From JABMRP01 sp964444795 (GTDB taxonomy: Bacteria; Planctomycetota; Planctomycetia; Pirellulales; Thermoguttaceae), in contig CAYUIQ010000026.1 in NCBI GenBank assembly GCA_964444795.1, forward strand, positions 1 through 51,795: a DNA stretch of 51,795 nt, written 5' to 3'. The notes under the pieces were generated by a model. That model ran no database searches, was not told the origin of the DNA, and worked only from the letters and a program-made list of their open reading frames with translations. Below, piece after piece: positions 34,055 through 43,020 of the stretch (position 1 is the first letter of the stretch; each line of letters starts with the position of its first letter). Made by a program: the position numbers and the translations under genes.

Positions 34055-37000
34055 TCAACGGGCGATTCGCCGGCGGCGCCAGGCCAGGGCGATCAGGGCC
34101 ACGAGGCCGAGTGCGGCGGTGACGATCGTCGACGGTTCGGGAACGAGCTGCAATCGGAGGATCTGGCCGTTGCCGCCGGGGATCACCCGATAGGCGAAAT
34201 ACTGCTGGCTGGGATCGAGCAGGCTCTGGTCCAGGGTGAAACCGGTCAGGATGTTGATGCCCGCCGCCGTCACCACGTCGAACGAGTCGCCCAGTTGGGG
34301 ATCGAACCCGCCGGTCAACCGCACCTGCAGCGAAGCGTCGAGATCGGCCGTGCCGGAGACGTCGAGGAAATCGTACTCGTTGCCCTGGTCGAGGCCGCCG
34401 ATCTCGATTTCCAGCACGCCGGCGTTTTGGGCGTAACCGCCGGTCATCGCCATCGTGCCAGCCAGTTGGCCGGGAGCGAGCGTACCGCCGTTTTGCACCA
34501 GCGTCGAGCCGAACGTGCCGACGTCCTGGAGCCTTCCGCCGGTGAAGTTGAAATCAGCCGTGCCCGTGGCGAAGTTGACATTACCGCCGGTCAGATCGAG
34601 CAGGCCGCCGGCCAGATTGATTGCGTCGGTCCCGTTGTTGCGATAGTTGACGTCCAGGCCGACGATCATCTGGCCGCCGTTGATGTTCAGCGTCAATCCA
34701 CCGGCGGCGTTGTCGGAGAGATCGAGATCGTTGCCCACGTAGACCGTGCCGGCGTTGAGCGTGAAGATACCCGTTCCGGCGTTGGTGCGCAGTCGGCCGT
34801 GATCGGCCACCGCGGCAAACGCGGGCCGCAGATCGATCAGGCCGCCGTTCATGGTGAAGGTGGCCTGGGAGCCGGCGGCCTGTCCGACCAGGAGATTGTT
34901 GCGGTTCATGACCAGTGTGCCGCTGTTGAAGACCACCTCGCCGGTGCCGTTATCGGCCACCTCGAAGTTGTCGCCGTTGATCGTGATCGTCGGGGCCGTC
35001 GAGCCGTCTCCGATAGTCATCTTCCCACTGGAGTTGGCGCCGGTGTTGGCAATGCGGATGCCCTTGCTCGTGGTGAGCGTCCCGTCGATCATCTCGAACA
35101 GGGCGGTCGAACCGGCCCGGTTGGCGTTGCCGATCACCAGATTATTGGCGACCCGATCGCCGACGTTGAGCACGCCGCCGGTCATGGTGTAGGTGGCATC
35201 GGCGTCGTTGTTGGCATCGTTGGCCAGATCCAACGCGGTGCCGACGTTGACCGTTCCGCCGTTTTGCACGAACAGGCCGGTCCCCTTGTTGGCGATGCGA
35301 AGCTGGTTTTGGATGTCGATCAGGCCGTCGTTCAGCGTGAAGGTGGCGTTGGAGTTGGGACCCTGGCCGACGATGATGTTGTTGGTCAACTGATGGAAGG
35401 TGCCGCTGTTCATCGTAACGGTGCCCGTGCCGTTGTTGGCCGTCTCGAAGTTACCGCCGGAAACGCTCAGCACGGGGCTGGTCGTGCCGTCGCCGATGGT
35501 CAGGATTCCTTCGGCATTGGCGTTGGTGGTTTCAGCCAAACGGAGCCCGCCGGCGGTGACGGTAAGCGAACCGTCGATCAGGTTGATCCGCCCGATCCCG
35601 TTGTTGCCGACTTTCAAGAGCCCGTTGACCGTGACGCTGCCGCCGTTGTTGATCGTCACGGTGCCGTCGCCGGCGGCCCCTTCGCCGATGACGCTATTGG
35701 CCGCGACCAGCGTGCCGCCGTCGATCGTGAGATCGCCGGTTCCGCTGGAGCCGACGGCCAACGTACCGGTGGTGGTGAGGTTCTTGCCGGCAGCCAGCGC
35801 ATAAACGCCGGTTTTCCCGGCCGCCTGCCCGAGAGCGAACCGTTGGGTGGTAATGTCGCCGGTCACGTTCAGCGTCCCGCCGTCGAGATGAAATTGGGCC
35901 GTATCGACGCCGGCCACGCGCTCCTGGATGTTGCCCGAGACGTTCAGCGTTCCGGCGTTGAGGTTATAGGTGCCGCCCCGGTTGGCGACCGGACCGAAGA
36001 CCAGATCGCTGCCGACGTTAACCGTGCCGCCGGTCTGCGTGAAAGTCCCCTTGGCGTTGTCACCGAGCAGGAGGTTGGTCACGGCCAGCGTTCCCTTGGA
36101 ATGCGTGTACGTGGCGTTGGTCGTGGGGCTGAGATGGAAGGTGGTCGCGGCGATGTTGCCCGTGGTGACGTTGAGCGTACCGCCGTCGACCACCAGCGTG
36201 CCGGTGCCGGACCGGCGTTTGATGGCTCGGGCGACGTTGAGCGTCCCGCCGGTGAGGTGGTAGGTGGAGGTGCCGCTGCCGTTGGAGAAGTTGATATCGC
36301 GGCCGATGTTGACCGTTCCGCCGTCCTGGTTGAACGCACCGGTGCCTTGGTTGAAATTGAGGTCGCCGTTGGTATTGCCGGCGTTGGGCACCGTGGTCAC
36401 GGTACCGCCGGCCATGTTGTATGTGCCGTCGCTGTTGGCGTACTGGCTGACGACCAGATTGGCGTTGGTGACGGTGACGTCGCCGCTGGTGTGGTTGAAC
36501 ACACCCAGGGCGTGCCGGCCGACCTCCAGTTGGCCGATGCTCATCGTCGGAGCCGTTGTGGCGGTACCCATGTTGAAGGTACCGTCGGCGTTGGGGGCAC
36601 CGGTTGGGTTGCTCCCGTCATTTCCGCCGATGAGCAACGAGCCGCCGTTCCACTGAAGCGTGCCGTCCTCGAAGTTGAACGTTCCTTTCCGATTTCGCCC
36701 GATGCGCATGCCGGTGCCGATCACCAGCGTGCCGCCCTGGAGCGTGTAGGTGCCTTCGGCGCCGGCGGTGTTGTTGTTGCCCAATTCGACCTGCGTAACC
36801 ACGTCGACGGTGCCGCCGGTCTGCACAAAGTGGCCCACGCCGTCGTTGCCGACGCGGAGATGGCCGGCATCGCCGGAACTGTCAAGCGTTTTCAGCAGCC
36901 CGCCGTTGACGGTGTAGGTGCCCTCCGACGTGCCGCCCTGACCGACGACGAGGTTATTGGTCTCCAGGGTCACCGTACCGCTGTGTTGCGTGAACGTGCC

Positions 37001-39217
37001 GGTCCCGCCGCGGCCGACCTCGAAGTTCCCTCGGATGAAGAGTTGCGCGTCGGTGAGGTTCCCGCCGGCGGTGCCCATCACCACGTCACCGACGGTGTTG
37101 GCCTTATTGGCGTTGGTGTCGGCGCCGGCGACGTAGAACCCGCCGCCGTTGACGTCGATGGTACCCGCGGTGAAGTTCAACGTTCCCCGGCCGTTGCCGC
37201 CTTCGCCAATCTGGAAGCGATTGGCTACAGTCACCGTCGAGCCGGCGTCGTCGATGGTAAGCGTGCCCGTGCCGGAGGCTCCGACGAAGAACGTACCCGT
37301 GTTGTTGATGTCTTTGCCGCCGGTCAGCGTGTAGGCGCCCGTTTTTCCGGCGGCGTGGCCGGTGCGGAAGCTCTGCACGGTGATGTTGCCGCCGACGTTG
37401 AGCGTGCCACCGTCGACGTACAACTGGGCCGAGTCGACGGCCGAGACCCGTTCGAGAATCTGACCGGTGACGTTCAGCGTTCCGGCGTTGAGGTTATAGG
37501 TGCCGCCCCGGTTGGCGACCGGACCGAAGACCAGATCGCTGCCGACGTTAACCGTGCCGCCGGTCTGCGTGAAAGTCCCCTTGGCGTTGTCACCGAGCAG
37601 GAGGTTGGTCACGGCCAGCGTTCCCTTGGAATGCGTGTACGTGGCGTTGGTCGTGGGGCTGAGATGGAAGGTGGTCGCGGCGATGTTGCCCGTGGTGACG
37701 TTGAGCGTACCGCCGTCGACCACCAGCGTGCCGGTGCCGGACCGGCGTTTGATGGCTCGGGCGACGTTGAGCGTCCCGCCGGTGAGGTGGTAGGTGGAGG
37801 TGCCGCTGCCGTTGGAGAAGTTGATATCGCGGCCGATGTTGACCGTTCCGCCGTCTTGGTTGAACGCGCCGGTGCCCTGGTTGAAGTTGAGATCACCGAC
37901 GACGGTGGTCAGGGTTCCGGCCTGCATGTTGTAAGTACCGTCGCCGTCGGCAAATTGGCTGATTACCAGGTTGGCGCTGGTGAGGGTGACGTCGCCGTCG
38001 GTATGGTTGAAGACGCCCAGGCCGTGGCGTCCGACTTCGATTTGCTTGGCGTTCAATGTCGGCGCGGCGGTAGCGGTACCCAGGTTGAACGTGCCGTCGG
38101 CATTGGGGGCGAAGGTGGCGTTGCCCGAGGGGTCGCCGCCGAGGTAGAGCGTCTTGTCGAAGTTGAAGGTGCCGTCCTCGAAGTTGAAGGTCCCCTTACG
38201 GAGCCGGCCGACGTACATGTTGGCGTTGACGGTCAGGGTTCCGCCCGCCAGGGTGTAGGTTCCGTCGCTGGCGGCGTTGTTGACGTTACCCAGATCGAGC
38301 ACACCCTTGCTGATCACCTCCCCGCCGTTTTGCACGAAGGTTCCCTTGCCCGTGTTGCCCACGCGGATCTGCCCGAGAACCGTTTCGAGCTTACCGCCGT
38401 CGATCGTGTACGTGCCGTCGGACGCGGCGCCCTGGCCGAGGATGAGGTTGTTCGTTTCGATGGTCACCGTGCCGCTATGTTGGGTAAACGTGCCCGTGCC
38501 GCCGCGACCGACTTCCAAGTTGGATGTCCGCGTGTTGAGCGTTTGAGCGGTTAGCGAGTCGCCCGGGGCGCCCATGGTGAAGGTGCCCTGGGTGTTAGCG
38601 CGGTTTGCGTTGGGATCGTCGCCGCCGACGAACAGACCGCCGTTGGAGGTGATGGCGCCGCCGAGGAAGTCGACGATGCCGACGGTGTTGGTGTTGGCGC
38701 CGTTGCCGAGGATGAGCCGCCGGTTACCGTCGGCGACCGTCACCGTGCCGGCGTTCAAGATCAGATGGCCGGTGCGGTTGCTGTCGGCCCCGATACGGAA
38801 GTGATCACCAGTGCCCGTGTCCACCACGTTCAGCGTGCCGCCGTCGATGATCAGCTTGCCATGTCCGCCGACACCCAGCCCGGGATTGGTGCCCAGACGA
38901 ATGGAAGAGATCGTGACACTGTCGGCGGCGCCGATCGTAGCCGGGGCATCGATCTGCGCCCACTGATCGTGCAGGCCGATGTTGGCCCGGTCGCCGGGAC
39001 CGGGGACCACGTCGTTGGGCGGTGATCCTTGAGGGTCGGTGTTATTGGCTCGCCAGTTTTCGCCCGAAGTCCAAAACCCGTCGCCCGGGTAGGGTGGATC
39101 GACGGGTGTCGTGATATCGATCGACCCTTTGTCCCAGGAGATCTCCACCGCCGGACAGATTGCCGCGCCGATGCACAAGAACCCCGCCGCCAAAACGATA
39201 CCGATCGACCTTGCCAT
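34055..39217 (-). CDS. Giant beta-helix (autotransporter-like repeat) PEP-CTERM protein
   Basis: This 1720-residue protein has a signal peptide (ARSIGIVLAAGFLCIGAAICPA), a short cap, then ~1600 residues of Gly/Thr/Asn-rich beta-strand repeats (GTFTQTGGTVNVG, GTYNLNAGTLNV, GTLTIDDAG). These are typical of autotransporter-associated right-handed beta-helices. The C-terminal tail has VPEPST, a hydrophobic helix and WRRRRIAR (PEP-CTERM). Despite the repeats there is no autotransporter barrel. Two stretches (residues ~455-582 and ~965-1092) are encoded by identical DNA 387 bp long. The ATG at 39217 with GGGGGA upstream gives the signal peptide directly; an in-frame ATG at 39418 adds unrelated sequence. 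It is probably a surface filament or adhesin exported through an exosortase system. Confidence 0.85.
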   Translation of the reverse strand: MARSIGIVLAAGFLCIGAAICPAVEISWDKGSIDITTPVDPPYPGDGFWTSGENWRANNTDPQGSPPNDVVPGPGDRANIGLHDQWAQIDAPATIGAADSVTISSIRLGTNPGLGVGGHGKLIIDGGTLNVVDTGTGDHFRIGADSNRTGHLILNAGTVTVADGNRRLILGNGANTNTVGIVDFLGGAITSNGGLFVGGDDPNANRANTQGTFTMGAPGDSLTAQTLNTRTSNLEVGRGGTGTFTQHSGTVTIETNNLILGQGAASDGTYTIDGGKLETVLGQIRVGNTGKGTFVQNGGEVISKGVLDLGNVNNAASDGTYTLAGGTLTVNANMYVGRLRKGTFNFEDGTFNFDKTLYLGGDPSGNATFAPNADGTFNLGTATAAPTLNAKQIEVGRHGLGVFNHTDGDVTLTSANLVISQFADGDGTYNMQAGTLTTVVGDLNFNQGTGAFNQDGGTVNIGRDINFSNGSGTSTYHLTGGTLNVARAIKRRSGTGTLVVDGGTLNVTTGNIAATTFHLSPTTNATYTHSKGTLAVTNLLLGDNAKGTFTQTGGTVNVGSDLVFGPVANRGGTYNLNAGTLNVTGQILERVSAVDSAQLYVDGGTLNVGGNITVQSFRTGHAAGKTGAYTLTGGKDINNTGTFFVGASGTGTLTIDDAGSTVTVANRFQIGEGGNGRGTLNFTAGTIDVNGGGFYVAGADTNANKANTVGDVVMGTAGGNLTDAQLFIRGNFEVGRGGTGTFTQHSGTVTLETNNLVVGQGGTSEGTYTVNGGLLKTLDSSGDAGHLRVGNDGVGHFVQTGGTVDVVTQVELGNNNTAGAEGTYTLQGGTLVIGTGMRIGRNRKGTFNFEDGTLQWNGGSLLIGGNDGSNPTGAPNADGTFNMGTATTAPTMSIGQLEVGRHALGVFNHTSGDVTVTNANLVVSQYANSDGTYNMAGGTVTTVPNAGNTNGDLNFNQGTGAFNQDGGTVNIGRDINFSNGSGTSTYHLTGGTLNVARAIKRRSGTGTLVVDGGTLNVTTGNIAATTFHLSPTTNATYTHSKGTLAVTNLLLGDNAKGTFTQTGGTVNVGSDLVFGPVANRGGTYNLNAGTLNVSGNIQERVAGVDTAQFHLDGGTLNVTGDITTQRFALGQAAGKTGVYALAAGKNLTTTGTLAVGSSGTGDLTIDGGTLVAANSVIGEGAAGDGTVTINNGGSVTVNGLLKVGNNGIGRINLIDGSLTVTAGGLRLAETTNANAEGILTIGDGTTSPVLSVSGGNFETANNGTGTVTMNSGTFHQLTNNIIVGQGPNSNATFTLNDGLIDIQNQLRIANKGTGLFVQNGGTVNVGTALDLANDANNDADATYTMTGGVLNVGDRVANNLVIGNANRAGSTALFEMIDGTLTTSKGIRIANTGANSSGKMTIGDGSTAPTITINGDNFEVADNGTGEVVFNSGTLVMNRNNLLVGQAAGSQATFTMNGGLIDLRPAFAAVADHGRLRTNAGTGIFTLNAGTVYVGNDLDLSDNAAGGLTLNINGGQMIVGLDVNYRNNGTDAINLAGGLLDLTGGNVNFATGTADFNFTGGRLQDVGTFGSTLVQNGGTLAPGQLAGTMAMTGGYAQNAGVLEIEIGGLDQGNEYDFLDVSGTADLDASLQVRLTGGFDPQLGDSFDVVTAAGINILTGFTLDQSLLDPSQQYFAYRVIPGGNGQILRLQLVPEPSTIVTAALGLVALIALAWRRRRIAR
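35939..36325. repeat. 387-bp perfect direct repeat, copy A
   Basis: This stretch is identical base for base to 37469-37855, 1530 bp away (510 codons, in frame). It lies inside the beta-helix gene. The flanks diverge at both ends. Confidence 0.9.
37469..37855. repeat. 387-bp perfect direct repeat, copy B
   Basis: This is the partner of 35939-36325. Synonymous positions are also identical, which points to recent duplication or gene conversion rather than selection on protein alone. Confidence 0.9.
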
Positions 39218-39634
39218 GACGAATTCCCCCCAGGGATGGACCGAGAATGGATGCCCGCACTCGGCGCCAATGCAATGCGTCGCGTGTCGAGACGGAAGAC
39301 GAGAACTAGCAAACTCCACTCTCGATTCTAATTGGGGGGGCGAATCCGCACAAATAATATGACCCAAAAAACGGGCGTTTTTCATAGGAATACAGAAGAA
39401 TCTCGTCCGGTGGGCCATTCCAAGGCCCTATCGAGGGGTTGGTGTCGATCCGGTGTTCCTCCGCCCGGCCGTTTGAGGTCGCCCGTGCCATGGGGCATAA
39501 TGCAGGAGCCGATCACTCACGCGTACGGTGAGAACCGGTCGGATCGTGACGCCGGGCAGCCCCTCGAAAAAGTGTGGAACCGTGGAAGCGGGTGACGTGA
39601 CCCGCGAGATCGTATGTCGGCATGGAGACTGAAG
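39218..39634. other. Divergent intergenic region between the beta-helix and methyltransferase-propeller genes
   Basis: No gene and no strong palindrome were found. An A/T-rich tract near 39345-39375 is the likeliest promoter area for the minus-strand gene, but no convincing box pair was found. Confidence 0.3.
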
Positions 39635-42600
39635 ATGCGAGTACCAACAACCAGGGGCTACGAAATAATGCTCCTGGCGGCCACGTGCTGGTTGACGATC
39701 CTATCACCCGCGCTGGCCGCGGACGACGGGCGCGAAATCGTTACCGGCAGCGGTATCCGGGGCGGCTTGATCGTTCACGTCGGCTGCGGAGACGGGCGGC
39801 TTACCACCAAGCTGCGGATCAGCGATGCCTACGTCGTGCATGGATTGGATACCGATGCGGCGGCCGTGCGGGCGGCGCGGCAACACATTCTCGCCGGGAA
39901 TTATCGGGGCGCCGTGTCGGCCGCCGCGTTCGACGGAAAACACCTGCCGTACGTCGGCAATCTGGTGAATCTGGTCGTCTGTTCGCGCCGGTTCGAGCTC
40001 TCGCGAGACGAGATCCTGCGAGTGCTTTGTCCCGGTGGAGTGGCGGTCTTTCTTGACGACAGTGCGGCGGAGAGAGTCGTCAAGCCATGGCCCGACGACT
40101 ACGATCAGTGGAACCATTACCTGCACGACGCCGACAACAACGCCGTCAGCCGCGACACGCACATCGCCGCGCCGCTTCGGCACCTGCAATGGAAAGGCAG
40201 CCCTCGATACTCCAGGCATCACGACAAATCCTCCAGCGTGCCGGTTACGGTCACCGCCGGTGGCAAAGTCTTCTACATTATGGACGAAGGACCCCGGGCG
40301 TCGATCCTCTGGGCTCCCCGCTGGCAACTGGTCGCCCGGGACGCGTTCAACGGCGTCGTCCTTTGGCGGAAGGAGATCACGCAGTGGACCGATCATCTCT
40401 GGCCGCTGAAGAGCGGTCCGGCGGTCACTCCGCGGCGTCTGGTGGCGTGCGAAGATCGGGTCTATGTCACCCTCGACCTTACCGGCCCGGTCCGTAAGCT
40501 GGATGCCACGACCGGGGAGGAATTGCGAATCTACGCCGGTACCGAGAAGAGCGAGGAGATTCTCTGCACCGCCGGCGTTTTGTACCTGATCGTCAATCCG
40601 GACGTCGATCCGGCCCCAAGTGGGACATGGAAACGATCGCCGCGAACGGTGATGGCCGTGAAGGAATCGGACGGCACGATTCTCTGGCAGCGGGAACTCC
40701 CCTGGGTCGCCCCGTGCAGCCTGACGATCGGCGAGACCGGGGCGCTGGTTTGCGACGGCTCCCGGATCGTTGCCCTGGATCGGCTCACCGGGCGTGAACT
40801 TTGGAAATCGGAACCGCTGCCCGGCCGAGACAAGATGCCCACCTACTTCGCGCCCACGCTGGTGGCCGCGCCCGGCGCCGTGCTTTATGCCGGGGGCGAG
40901 GATTGGAAAGAACATGCCGGCAGCCATGGCCTGATGACCTGCCTCGACGCGGCGACCGGGAAGACCAAATGGCAACGGCCCCATCTGCCGTCGGGCTACC
41001 AATCGCCGCAGGATATCTTTGTGATCGGCGATCGGGTCTGGTGTGGCAGCACGAACTCAAAACCGGGGGAATTCGACAAGCGTTACCCGAAAGAGTCGCC
41101 CAGCACGGGAGAATTCGTCTCCTACAACCTGGAAACGGGCGAGCCGGAGAAGACGCTCCCGCGCGACGCCGACTGCTACTGGTTTCACCATCGGTGTCAT
41201 CGCGCCAAGGCCACCGAGAACTTCTTCCTCACCTCCCGAACCGGCATCGAGATGATCGACGTCGATACGGGGCAGTGGTCGCTACACCACTGGGTACGCG
41301 GTGCGTGTCTGTACGGGATTATGCCGGCCAACGGGTTGATCTACGCCCCGCCCCATCCGTGCGCCTGTTATCCCGAGGCCAAGCTGACCGGCTTCAACGT
41401 GCTGGCGGGTCCTCGCGGCAGGTCTTCGATCGCGGATCTCCCGCGCGCCGAGCGTCTGCAAAAGGGTCCCGCCTATGGGGATCACGCCGCACGCACAACA
41501 GAGCCGACTTCCGCGTCTTCAGACTGGCCCACCTTCCGCGGCAACCCCGCGCGAAGCGGTTCGACCGATACGGCGGTGGCAACCGATCTGGAAGTCGAGT
41601 GGAGCGTGGACATCGGCGGAAGACTCAGCCAGCCGGTGGCGGCCGACGGAACGATTTACGTCGCCGCGGTCGATGAACATGCGCTATATGCCATCGACGG
41701 TGACTCCGGGAAAACGGCGTGGCAGTTCATTGCCGGCGGGCGTATCGATTCGCCGCCCACGCTGCACAAAGGGTCCGTCCTTTTCGGTTCGGCCGACGGA
41801 TACGTCTATTGCCTCCGCGCGGCCGACGGAGCGCTGGCCTGGCGTTTTCTCGCCGCGCCGTGCGATCGGCGCGTCATGGCCTGGGAGCAACTCGAATCGG
41901 TCTGGCCGGTCCACGGAAGCGTTTTGGTCCGCGACGACGTGGCCTACGTCGTTGCCGGGCGTTCGATGTTTCTCGACGGCGGGCTGACGCTCTACCGTCT
42001 CGATCCGCTCACCGGCAACGTGCTTTCCACCGTCACGATGGACGAAAACGATCCCGCCACGGGCGAGGATCTTCACCGCCACGTCCGCGTGCTGGACATG
42101 CCGGTCGCTTCGGCGGATATCCTCAGCAGCGAAGGCGACTTCCTCTTCATGCGATCCCAACCGCTCGACTTGCAGGGTCGTCGCCATCGGGTGCATCAAG
42201 CCGGCTTGGAACAGCAGCGGGGCGAAGACGCTCATCTCTTCGTTCCCAACGGGTTCCTCGACGACCAATACTGGCATCGGGCCTTCTGGGTCTACGGCCG
42301 CAGTGTCCGCGGCGGGCCCGGGTATAGCGCCACGGGTCCCAGTGCGCCTTGCGGCAAGATCATGGTCCTGGACGACGCGAACCTATACGTTTTTGGCCGC
42401 AAGCCGCAATACTGGCGATGGACCACGCCGATGGAATTTCGCCTGTTCTCCGTCGACCGCCGCCTACCCGGTCCCAAGGCGACCGGCGCCGGCGCGAATA
42501 CCCGGCGTGGCGGAAAGTCGCGATACGCCGCTCGCTGGAGTGTCGAGATCCCCGTACTGGTCCGCGCCATGGTCAAGGCCGGCGATACGCTATTTGTCGC

Positions 42601-42868
42601 CGGACCGGCCGATATTGTCAACGAAGAACAGGCCACCAAGCCCACCGATACCACCCGGGCGCAACTCGCCGAACAGGCCCGACTCTTCGCCGGCTCCGAC
42701 GGCAGTCACCTCTGGGCCGTCTCGGCCGCCGACGGCCAAAAACTCACCGAGATCAAGCTCGCCGACCTCCCCGTCTTCGACGGCCTCATCGCCGCCGGTG
42801 GGCGGCTGTTCATGGCGACGACGGACGGGAAGGTTGTGTGCTTGGGAGCGGGGAGAGCAAGTCGATAG
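39635..42868 (+). CDS. Exported fusion of SAM-methyltransferase-like domain and PQQ-type beta-propeller
   Basis: This 1077-residue protein has a signal peptide (IMLLAATCWLTILSPALA). Residues ~30-165 look like a Rossmann methyltransferase: motif I VHVGCGDGRLTTKL, the acidic strand end GLDTDAAAVRAARQHI and the later LRVLCPGGVAVFL. Residues ~180-1070 carry many quinoprotein-propeller repeats (GVVLWRKEI, LDATTGEELRIY, ALYAIDGDSGKTAWQF, VYCLRAADGALAWRF), enough for two propellers. GGAG is 7 bases before the ATG at 39635. The domain pairing is odd because S-adenosylmethionine is not expected outside the cytoplasm; the N-terminal fold may bind another ligand. No PQQ biosynthesis genes are near. Confidence 0.75.
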   Translation: MRVPTTRGYEIMLLAATCWLTILSPALAADDGREIVTGSGIRGGLIVHVGCGDGRLTTKLRISDAYVVHGLDTDAAAVRAARQHILAGNYRGAVSAAAFDGKHLPYVGNLVNLVVCSRRFELSRDEILRVLCPGGVAVFLDDSAAERVVKPWPDDYDQWNHYLHDADNNAVSRDTHIAAPLRHLQWKGSPRYSRHHDKSSSVPVTVTAGGKVFYIMDEGPRASILWAPRWQLVARDAFNGVVLWRKEITQWTDHLWPLKSGPAVTPRRLVACEDRVYVTLDLTGPVRKLDATTGEELRIYAGTEKSEEILCTAGVLYLIVNPDVDPAPSGTWKRSPRTVMAVKESDGTILWQRELPWVAPCSLTIGETGALVCDGSRIVALDRLTGRELWKSEPLPGRDKMPTYFAPTLVAAPGAVLYAGGEDWKEHAGSHGLMTCLDAATGKTKWQRPHLPSGYQSPQDIFVIGDRVWCGSTNSKPGEFDKRYPKESPSTGEFVSYNLETGEPEKTLPRDADCYWFHHRCHRAKATENFFLTSRTGIEMIDVDTGQWSLHHWVRGACLYGIMPANGLIYAPPHPCACYPEAKLTGFNVLAGPRGRSSIADLPRAERLQKGPAYGDHAARTTEPTSASSDWPTFRGNPARSGSTDTAVATDLEVEWSVDIGGRLSQPVAADGTIYVAAVDEHALYAIDGDSGKTAWQFIAGGRIDSPPTLHKGSVLFGSADGYVYCLRAADGALAWRFLAAPCDRRVMAWEQLESVWPVHGSVLVRDDVAYVVAGRSMFLDGGLTLYRLDPLTGNVLSTVTMDENDPATGEDLHRHVRVLDMPVASADILSSEGDFLFMRSQPLDLQGRRHRVHQAGLEQQRGEDAHLFVPNGFLDDQYWHRAFWVYGRSVRGGPGYSATGPSAPCGKIMVLDDANLYVFGRKPQYWRWTTPMEFRLFSVDRRLPGPKATGAGANTRRGGKSRYAARWSVEIPVLVRAMVKAGDTLFVAGPADIVNEEQATKPTDTTRAQLAEQARLFAGSDGSHLWAVSAADGQKLTEIKLADLPVFDGLIAAGGRLFMATTDGKVVCLGAGRASR

Positions 42869-42971
42869 GGAACTCGCATGTACGCCCACCATCGCATTTC
42901 CGGCGGAGTCACACCAATCGCGATCATCCTGCGCGAAGGCGAGACAGGACGACGATGGTCGCTTGTGGCGA

Positions 42972-43020
42972 GAATTCACGGCGGGCCGGCGCTGCGCTGG
43001 TCCCACCCTACGATGAATTC
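42972..43020. repeat. REP-like palindrome between convergent genes
   Basis: GAATTCA (42972-42978) and TGAATTC (43014-43020) frame an imperfect GC-rich hairpin containing CGGGCCGGCGC and TGGTCCCACCCTACG. The second arm runs into the stop codon of the solute-binding protein gene. It resembles GTAGGGTGGGACC-type repeats common in planctomycetes, a resemblance from memory and not checked. Confidence 0.5.

Noticed and set aside
34049..38554. A 1501-codon open frame on the plus strand opposite the beta-helix gene
   Set aside because: It is the antisense of a repetitive high-GC gene whose codon choice avoids stops on the other strand. The minus-strand reading has a signal peptide, beta-helix repeats and a PEP-CTERM tail; the plus-strand translation has none of these and repeats only because the DNA does.
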